DNA of 7,441 bases, from positions 1 through 7,441 of the forward strand of contig NZ_JBHYDW010000181.1 of NCBI RefSeq assembly GCF_051860475.1, given 5' to 3'. Origin of the DNA: Elioraea sp051860475. GTDB taxonomy: Bacteria; Pseudomonadota; Alphaproteobacteria; Acetobacterales; Acetobacteraceae. Of this stretch, positions 1 through 4,937 are shown piece by piece. The notes below the pieces were generated by a model. The model did no database searches and was not told the origin of the DNA. It saw only the letters and a program-made list of their open reading frames with translations. Position numbers and translations under genes: made by a program. Within the stretch, counting starts at the first letter, position 1, and every line of letters begins with the position of its first letter.

Positions 1-1703
1 CCCCCGAGGGCGTCTGGGACGAGTTCTGCGCGCGCTTCCCCTATGCCGAGACCGAGGACCAGGCGCGCGCGATCGCCGACGTGCTGGAGGATCTGGCGGC
101 CGGCCGGCCGATGGACCGGCTGATCTGCGGCGACGTGGGCTTCGGCAAGACCGAGGTGGCGCTGCGGGCCGCCTTCATCGCCGCGATGTCGGGCGCGCAG
201 GTGGCCGTCGTGGTGCCGACCACGCTGCTCGCGCGCCAGCACCACCGCACATTCCTCGACCGGTTCCGCGGCTTCCCGGTGCGCATCGCCCAGCTCTCCC
301 GCATGGTGAACGCGAAGGAGGCGGCCGAGGTGAAGCGCGGTCTCGCCGACGGGTCGATCAACATCGTCGTCGGCACCCACGCGCTGCTGTCCAAGGGCAT
401 CCAGTTCAGCGAGCTCGGCCTGCTGGTGGTGGACGAGGAGCAGCATTTCGGGGTCGCGCACAAGGAGCGGCTGAAGCAGCTCCGCGCCGATGTGCACGTG
501 CTGACGCTGACCGCCACGCCGATCCCGCGCACGCTGCAACTGGCGCTGACGGGTGTGCGCGAGATGAGCATCATCGCCACCCCGCCGGTCGACCGGCTCG
601 CGGTGCGCACCTTCATCCTGCCCTTCGACCCGGTGGTGCTGCGCGAGGCCTTGATGCGCGAGCGCTTCCGCGGCGGGCAGGTGTTCTACGTCGTCCCCCG
701 CATCGAGGACCTGCCGAGGGTGCGCGAGCGGCTCGCCGAGATGGCGCCGGAGCTGAAGGTGGTGGAGGCGCATGGGCGGCTTTCGCCGACCGAGCTCGAA
801 CGCGTCATGACCGGGTTCCAGGACGCGCAGTACGACGTGCTGCTCGCGACCAACATCATCGAGTCCGGGCTCGACATGGCCGGCGTCAATACGATGGTGA
901 TCCATCGCGCCGACATGTTCGGGCTCGCGCAGCTCTACCAGCTCCGCGGCCGTGTCGGTCGCGGCAAGCTGCGCGGCTACGCCTATCTGACGCTGCCGGC
1001 GGACCGCAAGCTCACCGCGACGGCGCAGAAGCGGCTCGAGGTGATGCAGGCGCTCGACAACCTCGGCGCCGGGTTCACCCTCGCCTCGCACGATCTCGAC
1101 ATCCGCGGCGCGGGCAACCTGCTCGGCGACGAGCAGTCGGGCCACATCCGCGAGGTCGGCATCGAGCTCTACCAGCAGATGCTCGAGGAGGCGGTGGCGG
1201 AGCTGAAGGCGGGCGAGGGCAAGGCTGTCTCCGACCGCGACTGGACGCCGCAGATCAACCTGGGCATGGCGGTGCTGATCCCCGACGCCTATGTGCGCGA
1301 CCTGCCCGTGCGGCTCGGGCTCTATCGCCGCATCGGCGCGCTCGCGAACGATGCCGAGAGCGAGGCGCTGGCGGCGGAACTGGTCGACCGCTTCGGCCCG
1401 CTGCCGGGCGAGGTCGAGAACCTGCTCGCGGTGGTGGGGATCAAGCGGCTCTGCCGCGAGGCGGGGGTGGAGAAGCTCGATGCCGGGCCGAAGGGGCTGG
1501 TTGTCCAGTTCCGCGGCAACGCGTTCCGCGATCCGGTCGGGCTGGTCGGGTGGCTGCAGAAGCAACGGGGGGTCGCGAAGCTGCGCCCCGACCACAAGCT
1601 GGTGGTGACGCGCGATCTCGCGGACCAGTCGGCGCGGGTGCGGCTCGCGCGCGAGGTGCTGGGCACGCTCGCGGCGCTGGGGACGCGCGCGAAGGCGGCG
1701 TAG
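1..1703 (+). CDS. mfd: Transcription-repair coupling factor Mfd, C-terminal half (5' end outside window)
   Basis: Mfd is a cytoplasmic DNA translocase that pushes stalled RNA polymerase off damaged templates and recruits UvrA for transcription-coupled excision repair. The reading frame is already open at base 3, so the start lies upstream. About 566 residues are present, against roughly 1,150 for the family. The visible part begins just before the RecG-like SF2 motor. Walker A GDVGFGKT is at 129-152, the DEEQ box at 432-443, motif III TATPIPRT at 510-533, and motif VI QLRGRVGR at 939-962. The translocation (TRG) segment follows, with IRGAGNLLGDEQSG around 1100-1142. The rest is the C-terminal regulatory domain, beginning near INLGMAVLIPDAY (about 1255). 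All motor motifs look intact. The UvrB-like and RNA polymerase-interacting domains must lie off the left edge. The gene ends six bases from the stop codon of the convergent ATP-grasp gene. Identification is very secure because the TRG segment separates Mfd from RecG. Confidence 0.97.
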   Translation, partial: PEGVWDEFCARFPYAETEDQARAIADVLEDLAAGRPMDRLICGDVGFGKTEVALRAAFIAAMSGAQVAVVVPTTLLARQHHRTFLDRFRGFPVRIAQLSRMVNAKEAAEVKRGLADGSINIVVGTHALLSKGIQFSELGLLVVDEEQHFGVAHKERLKQLRADVHVLTLTATPIPRTLQLALTGVREMSIIATPPVDRLAVRTFILPFDPVVLREALMRERFRGGQVFYVVPRIEDLPRVRERLAEMAPELKVVEAHGRLSPTELERVMTGFQDAQYDVLLATNIIESGLDMAGVNTMVIHRADMFGLAQLYQLRGRVGRGKLRGYAYLTLPADRKLTATAQKRLEVMQALDNLGAGFTLASHDLDIRGAGNLLGDEQSGHIREVGIELYQQMLEEAVAELKAGEGKAVSDRDWTPQINLGMAVLIPDAYVRDLPVRLGLYRRIGALANDAESEALAAELVDRFGPLPGEVENLLAVVGIKRLCREAGVEKLDAGPKGLVVQFRGNAFRDPVGLVGWLQKQRGVAKLRPDHKLVVTRDLADQSARVRLAREVLGTLAALGTRAKAA

Positions 1704-1709
1704 TCGCCG

Positions 1710-2645
1710 TCACGCGGCGCGGCGGTACCGCGCCGCCCGCAGCGCCACGAGGTGGCGCGCGATCGCCTCCATCCCCGACACACCCGCTGCCGCTTCGGCC
1801 TCGGGGTTGTAGTTGGTGTTGGTGTTCACGTCGTAGGTCCAGGTCCGGCCCTCGCGATCGGAGATGAACTCGATCCCGGCGACACCGATGTCGTTGGCGG
1901 CGAGGAATGCCTCCCAGCGCGGGACCAGCGCGTGCGTGAAGCCGTCGATGATGCGGAACTTCGGCCCCTTCGCTTCCGCCGGGCAGACCTCGCCGGCGGC
2001 GCACTGATCCGCCGGGCAGAGCTCGAACCCGTCAGAGGTGTCCACGCGCACGGCATAGAGGAACCTGCCGCCGACGAACTCCACCCGCGTGATGAAGGGC
2101 TCGGGCGCGGCGATGTAGCGCTGCACCAGCGTGATGCCGTCGAGCGGCTCCTCGAATGCGTCGGAGGCGAGATGCTCGGCCAGCGCCGCGGCCGAGAGGA
2201 ACAGCCGCACGCCCAGGCCCTTGCCGCCCCGGTTGTGCTTGAGGATCAGCGGGAAGCCGAGCCGGTCGGCCGCCACGGCGATGTGCTCGCGTCCGACCAC
2301 GGCGATCGTCTCCGGGGTGGCGATGCCGAACGGGGCGAGCGCCTCGTACTGCGCCACCTTGCTGATCTCGAGCGCGAGCGCGCGCGGGCCGTTCACCACC
2401 GTGCGACCATGGCGGTGCAGCCAGGCGAGGATCGCGCCGGTGTGCTCGGCGGCGAACCGGTGCCCGCGCGTGTGCGAGGACGCGCTCATCCGGTTGTAGA
2501 ACACGCCCTCGGGCGGCGGAGCGCGCAGGTCGAGCAGGCCGCGATCGACGAACCACTCGCGGAACGGCACGCCGATCCGTCCGAACGCGGCCCTGAGCGG
2601 CACGATCCAGGCCTCGTTCTCGTGGATCACGTGGATGTCGGGCAT
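1710..2645 (-). CDS. RimK-like ATP-grasp ligase of unknown substrate
   Basis: A 311-residue cytoplasmic ATP-grasp enzyme. The family activates a carboxylate as an acyl-phosphate and joins it to an amine, thiol or hydroxyl. The nucleotide site shows K136 in LILKHNRGGKGLGV (133-146), followed by the LVQRYIAA strand (173-180). R187, E259 (GIEF) and D272/N274 of YDVNTN are the expected phosphate and Mg2+ ligands. The N-terminal part has a family-type SASSHTRGH stretch (54-62). An unusual cysteine cluster, C210-x4-C215-x5-C221, sits in the loop after the R187 strand. I place the start at ATG 2645 rather than TTG 2660, because AAGGAG (2652-2657) lies six bases upstream of that ATG and inside the longer reading. 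The gene follows a small protein gene 11 bases upstream and is probably translated from the same mRNA. The substrate cannot be read from the sequence. RimK-type glutamate or amino-acid ligation, or modification of the neighbouring small protein, are both possible. Confidence 0.88.
   Translation of the reverse strand: MPDIHVIHENEAWIVPLRAAFGRIGVPFREWFVDRGLLDLRAPPPEGVFYNRMSASSHTRGHRFAAEHTGAILAWLHRHGRTVVNGPRALALEISKVAQYEALAPFGIATPETIAVVGREHIAVAADRLGFPLILKHNRGGKGLGVRLFLSAAALAEHLASDAFEEPLDGITLVQRYIAAPEPFITRVEFVGGRFLYAVRVDTSDGFELCPADQCAAGEVCPAEAKGPKFRIIDGFTHALVPRWEAFLAANDIGVAGIEFISDREGRTWTYDVNTNTNYNPEAEAAAGVSGMEAIARHLVALRAARYRRAA
1714..1736. terminator. GC-rich stem-loop at the convergent mfd / ATP-grasp 3' ends
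   Basis: A perfect 9-bp inverted repeat (GCGGCGCGG and CCGCGCCGC) with a 5-base loop begins 11 bases after the mfd stop codon and lies within the last codons of the ATP-grasp gene. It could form in either transcript and act as a transcript end or 3' stabiliser between the convergent genes. No run of T follows on either strand, so it is not a canonical intrinsic terminator. Its Arg/Ala codon context could also produce it by chance. Confidence 0.3.
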
Positions 2646-2651
2646 CGAGGG

Positions 2652-2657
2652 CTCCTT
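2652..2657 (-). promoter_or_regulatory. Ribosome binding site that fixes the ATP-grasp start
   Basis: AAGGAG read on the minus strand, six bases before ATG 2645. Its first A is also the last base of the TGA stop of the upstream small protein gene (2657-2659). This arrangement favours translational coupling and argues against the TTG at 2660 as start. Confidence 0.75.
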
Positions 2658-2848
2658 CAAGCGGCGGGGTCGAGGGCAGGGGCGGGTGTCGCCGCGACGG
2701 CGGCAGACCGGCCGGGCGTGTGCGCGTCAGACCGCACCAGTGTTGCAAGCCCGCCGACAGCGGCGACCGCGAGCCAGGCGCGATAGCCTGACGCGGGCAC
2801 TGCGCCGGGGGTCGCGGGTGTGTCCGCCGGGGTGGACCTGGCCTGCAT
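2657..2848 (-). CDS. Small hydrophobic-core protein upstream of the ATP-grasp ligase (possible ligase partner or substrate)
   Basis: A 63-residue protein I do not recognise. The N-terminal 20 residues are rich in Ala, Pro, Thr and Ser. A hydrophobic stretch WLAVAAVGGLATLV (residues 25-38), flanked by Arg, could be a single membrane segment. A polar Ala/Pro tail ends in ALDPAA. There is no cysteine. Codon choice on this strand is typical of the window, whereas the opposite strand reads as an Arg-rich shadow. The stop overlaps the ligase ribosome binding site, so the two genes probably form one operon. The start is uncertain: ATG 2848 has AGGA 11 bases upstream, while ATG 2869 would give 70 residues (beginning MERKSF) with no clear ribosome binding site. 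It could be a small membrane protein, a ribosomally made precursor peptide modified by the ligase, or a leader peptide. It lacks the acidic/Thr-rich core repeats of known graspetide precursors. Confidence 0.55.
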   Translation of the reverse strand: MQARSTPADTPATPGAVPASGYRAWLAVAAVGGLATLVRSDAHTPGRSAAVAATPAPALDPAA

Positions 2849-2872
2849 GGGAAAGGATTTCCTCTCCATGCG

Positions 2873-2882
2873 CTTTGCAAAG
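2873..2882. promoter_or_regulatory. Perfect palindrome CTTTGCAAAG, candidate operator
   Basis: A perfect 10-bp palindrome in the short AT-rich spacer between the divergent regulator gene and the small-protein/ligase unit. It lies about 8-17 bases after the start of transcription predicted from the extended -10 element, a sensible position for a repressor site. Two AT-rich elements, TTATTC (2895-2900) and TAATTC (2916-2921), lie nearby 21 bp apart, a two-turn spacing that would suit a multimeric Lrp/AsnC protein. Binding is inferred only. Confidence 0.35.
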
Positions 2883-2896
2883 TCAAACAAAAGATT

Positions 2897-2905
2897 ATTC
2901 TACCA
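2897..2905 (-). promoter_or_regulatory. Extended -10 promoter element for the small-protein/ATP-grasp unit
   Basis: Read on the minus strand this is TGGTAGAAT: a TGn extension plus TAGAAT, five of six matches to TATAAT. No good -35 is seen, which is compatible with an extended -10 promoter. Transcription would begin near 2890, leaving about 40 bases before ATG 2848. A weaker plus-strand pair for the regulator gene, TTTGCA (2874-2879) and TATTCT (2896-2901) with a 16-base spacer, overlaps it. The two divergent promoters may therefore share the same DNA. Confidence 0.4.
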
Positions 2906-2938
2906 CTGAGTGAGCTAATTCCCGAAGGATCGTCTCTC

Positions 2939-3412
2939 ATGGCCCGAACCGCGGAGCTCGATCACATCGACCGTGCGATCCTGCGCCTGTTGCAACGCGA
3001 CGCCTCGCTCTCGCTCGCCGCGATCGCCGAGCTGGTCGGGCTCACCCAGACACCATGCTGGAAGCGCATTCGTCGGATGGAGCAGGCCGGTATCCTGACC
3101 GGCCGCGTGGCGCTCGTGGATCCGGCCTCCGTGGGGCTGCCGCTGACGGCCTTCGTCGCGATCGAGACGGGCGATCACTCCGCCCCGTGGCTCGATCGGT
3201 TCGCTGGCGTGCTGAGCGGCATGCCCGAGGTGATGGACGCCTGGCGCATGGCCGGCGACGTGGACTACCTGCTGCGCGTCGTCGTGCCCGACATGGCGGC
3301 CTATGATGCGTTCTACCGCCGGCTGATCGCCGCGATCCCGCTGAAGAACGTCTCGTCCCGCTTCGCGATGGAGCACATCAAGGCCGAGACGGTGCTGCCC
3401 GTCCCGGAGTGA
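2939..3412 (+). CDS. Lrp/AsnC-family transcription regulator, DecR (YbaO)-like
   Basis: A 157-residue DNA-binding regulator. An N-terminal winged helix-turn-helix (about residues 7-60) contains LSLAAIAELVGL followed by TPCWKRIRRME (38-48). The C-terminal RAM effector domain (about 68-150) contains MPEVMDAWRMAGDVDYLLRV and the end motif SSRFAMEHIK. From memory it closely parallels E. coli DecR/YbaO, which shares TTPCWKRLKRLE, MPEV, WRMAG, DYLMRV and FAMEQIK and activates L-cysteine desulfidase genes in response to cysteine. Orthology across such a distance is uncertain, so no symbol is given. GAAGGA (2924-2929) lies nine bases before ATG 2939. The gene is divergent from the small-protein/ATP-grasp unit across a 90-bp spacer, the usual arrangement for an Lrp-type regulator of its neighbours, and it probably also regulates itself. 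It converges with the TTC38-type gene, with 41 bases between the stop codons and no clear terminator. Confidence 0.93.
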   Translation: MARTAELDHIDRAILRLLQRDASLSLAAIAELVGLTQTPCWKRIRRMEQAGILTGRVALVDPASVGLPLTAFVAIETGDHSAPWLDRFAGVLSGMPEVMDAWRMAGDVDYLLRVVVPDMAAYDAFYRRLIAAIPLKNVSSRFAMEHIKAETVLPVPE

Positions 3413-3453
3413 CGGCGGAGGCAGTCGCCCGCCCCCGCCCGGCCGTCGCACGA

Positions 3454-4782
3454 TCAGGCGGCGAGCCGGAGGCCCTCGGCGCGCCTGGCGAAGAGCTGCG
3501 CCAGGGGGCTCTCGTGGCGGGTGTCAAGCCGCTCCGCCGCAAGCGCCGCGGCGAGGGCCGCGTTGCCCGAGCGGAACGCCGCCTCGATCAGCGTGAGGTC
3601 CAGCACGTCACGCTGCGCATGGCTGCCGCCGAAGCGGTGCGCGATCGAGCGGATCGGACGGAGCAGCGTCACCGTGGTCGCGTCGTCGCCGTCGCCGAAG
3701 GCGAGGATCGCGCGGCAGACGTCATGGCCGACATCGCGCGTGAACATCGCGTTGTCGTCGTTGCGCGCCATCGCGTCCTTCTGCGCTGCGATCACCGCGG
3801 CTGCCGCGTCGCGGCGGCCGGCGCCGACAAAGGCCATCACCGCATGGGCGTCGTTGAAGGCGTAGTTGGCCGCCGTGGCGATCGGCGACCAGTTGTCGGC
3901 GACCGCGTCCCAGCGGCTGCCGACATCGACCCCGCGCAGATGGAGCCGCCAGAGCAGCGCCGAGGCGTCGATCATGTCCAGCACCACGCCCGACTTCGCG
4001 CCGTAGATCTCGGTGTCGAACAGGTTGAGCACGGCGGCAAATTCGCCCCGATCGAGGTGGTAGAGCGCGAGGTGCCACCAGTTGTGCACCTTCAAGAAGC
4101 TGTCGCCCGCCCAGGCATCCGGATTGGCGGTCATCCAGGCGATGCCGTCAGCGGTGCGGTTCTGCATCTCCAGCACATGCGCGACCGCGTGCTGCGACCA
4201 TCCGTCGCGCGGCTCGAGCTCGACGCCGCGGCGCCCCGCAGCCTCGGCGCGCCCGTAGTCGCCCGTCTCCTCCAACCCGAAGGCATGCATGCCGAGGACC
4301 GAGTGGTAGCCCGGCACGGATGCGTCCCAGGCCGGCAGGGCGCGCGCGATCCGGTCGCGCAGCATCCGCGAATGGCCGGTGAAGAAGTCGATCTGGTGAC
4401 CCGCAAGCAGACCCAGCGCATCGCGCGGGGCGTCGATCGTGACGTCCTCGAGCACGCGGCTCGCCCGGTGCCAGCGCCCCTCGATCAGGTGGCCGATCGC
4501 GGCGACGTGCCCGCGCTCACGCAGCGTCCCCGCGGTCGCGGCGGCGGCCGCATGCGACTCACGCGCGACTGTGAGGCCGGCCGGCTCGGTGCCGAGCAGA
4601 TGCAGCCACGCCCGCAGAGCGTGGGCCAGTGCGAAGCCAGGGCTTCCCGCGATCGCCTTGTCGACCGTGGCGACCGGGTCGCCGCGGTAGCATTGCAGCT
4701 CGGCGAGCGCCTGCTCGAAGTGATCGAGGCTCTCCTGGTTCGCGCCCGTGACGGCGAGACCGCGGCGATCCAGCGTCATCAT
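3454..4782 (-). CDS. TTC38-type tetratricopeptide repeat protein
   Basis: A 442-residue protein, close to the length of human TTC38 (about 470), and recognisable over its whole length. Shared landmarks are an N-terminal HFEQALAEL helix (21-29), GHALR-like AHALRAWL (53-60), SVLGMHAFGLEETGDY (161-176), WSQHAVAHVLEM (195-206), HNWWHLALYHLDRGEF (233-248), FNDAHAVMAFVGA (309-321) and GGSHAQRDVLDL (385-396). No signal peptide or membrane segment is seen, so it is probably cytoplasmic. The molecular role of the family is not established. The fixed His and Trp residues (H198, H202, H233, H237, H313) go beyond ordinary TPR consensus and could line a ligand or active site. ATG 4782 is preferred because GGAG lies seven bases upstream. 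A second ATG follows directly at 4779. The promoter should lie in the palindromic region to the right, part of which is hidden by an assembly gap. Its divergent neighbour also carries TPRs, but the two sequences do not look like duplicates. Confidence 0.9.
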   Translation of the reverse strand: MMTLDRRGLAVTGANQESLDHFEQALAELQCYRGDPVATVDKAIAGSPGFALAHALRAWLHLLGTEPAGLTVARESHAAAAATAGTLRERGHVAAIGHLIEGRWHRASRVLEDVTIDAPRDALGLLAGHQIDFFTGHSRMLRDRIARALPAWDASVPGYHSVLGMHAFGLEETGDYGRAEAAGRRGVELEPRDGWSQHAVAHVLEMQNRTADGIAWMTANPDAWAGDSFLKVHNWWHLALYHLDRGEFAAVLNLFDTEIYGAKSGVVLDMIDASALLWRLHLRGVDVGSRWDAVADNWSPIATAANYAFNDAHAVMAFVGAGRRDAAAAVIAAQKDAMARNDDNAMFTRDVGHDVCRAILAFGDGDDATTVTLLRPIRSIAHRFGGSHAQRDVLDLTLIEAAFRSGNAALAAALAAERLDTRHESPLAQLFARRAEGLRLAA

Positions 4783-4802
4783 GTTGCAGCTCCGTTCCAG
4801 AT

Positions 4803-4837
4803 GTTTCAGGCCGAAACGCCCGCGGGCCCATCCCGCG
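4803..4837. repeat. Two short inverted repeats in the leader of the TTC38-type gene
   Basis: GTTTC-5-GAAAC at 4803-4817 and CGCGGG-5-CCCGCG at 4821-4837 follow one another just upstream of the TTC38-type start. Each could form a short hairpin in the transcript leader or serve as a protein site. Arms of five and six bases in GC-rich DNA are not rare, so this is weak alone. It is listed because it extends the palindromic stretch further right. Confidence 0.3.
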
Positions 4838-4855
4838 TCGTCCTGAACCCAAGGG

Positions 4856-4882
4856 CGTGAGGCGGCGCCTCACGACGTGAGG
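4856..4882. promoter_or_regulatory. Array of CGTGAGG half-sites in alternating orientation
   Basis: CGTGAGG (4856-4862), its reverse complement CCTCACG (4868-4874) and CGTGAGG again (4876-4882) form two overlapping palindromes. One is a 9-bp perfect inverted repeat around base 4865. The other has 7-bp arms around base 4875. The palindrome centres are 10 bp apart, one helical turn. A further CTCACGG starts directly after the assembly gap (4903-4909). This lies between two divergent genes and resembles a cooperative operator. In RNA form it would give two mutually exclusive hairpins. Either could also explain why the assembly broke here. Confidence 0.5.
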
Positions 4883-4892
4883 GACGCTTCCC

Positions 4893-4902
4893 NNNNNNNN
4901 NN
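4893..4902. other. Assembly gap (ten N)
   Basis: Ten undetermined bases between the divergent TTC38-type and TolB/TPR genes. Such fixed runs usually mark a scaffold join of unknown length, so sequence may be missing. The flanks are strongly palindromic, and ACGCTTC occurs on both sides (4884-4890 and 4912-4918), which fits a repeat or hairpin that stopped assembly. Confidence 0.9.
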
Positions 4903-4919
4903 CTCACGGCCACGCTTCG

Positions 4920-4932
4920 ACTAGACGCTAGT
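4920..4932. promoter_or_regulatory. Inverted repeat ACTAG-ACG-CTAGT just before the TolB/TPR gene
   Basis: A 5-bp perfect inverted repeat carrying two CTAG tetramers, a sequence usually scarce in proteobacterial genomes, five bases before ATG 4938. TAGACG (4922-4927) could serve as a poor -10 element for a transcript starting close to the ATG; its -35 would fall in the assembly gap. The repeat could be an operator. Function is inferred. Confidence 0.25.
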
Positions 4933-4937
4933 GCCCC

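Noticed and set aside
2646..2660. TTG at 2660 as start of the ATP-grasp gene
   Set aside because: The ribosome binding site AAGGAG would fall inside the coding region, and ATG 2645 has ideal spacing from it.
1752..2786. Plus-strand open frame of 344 codons opposite the ATP-grasp gene
   Set aside because: Antisense shadow: the minus strand carries the ATP-grasp catalytic motifs, and the plus frame has none.
2635..2913. Plus-strand 92-codon frame over the small-protein region
   Set aside because: Arg-rich translation with no hydrophobic or structural pattern. The minus-strand small gene has better codon choice and an operon position.
3413..3500. Possible terminator between the convergent DecR-like and TTC38-type genes
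   Set aside because: Only an imperfect GCCGGAGG/CCTCGGC pairing is present inside the TTC38-type coding end, with no T run on either strand.
3409..4860. Plus-strand open frame of 483 codons opposite the TTC38-type gene
   Set aside because: Low-complexity Arg/Val/Ala translation with no family motif, while the opposite strand matches TTC38 along its whole length.
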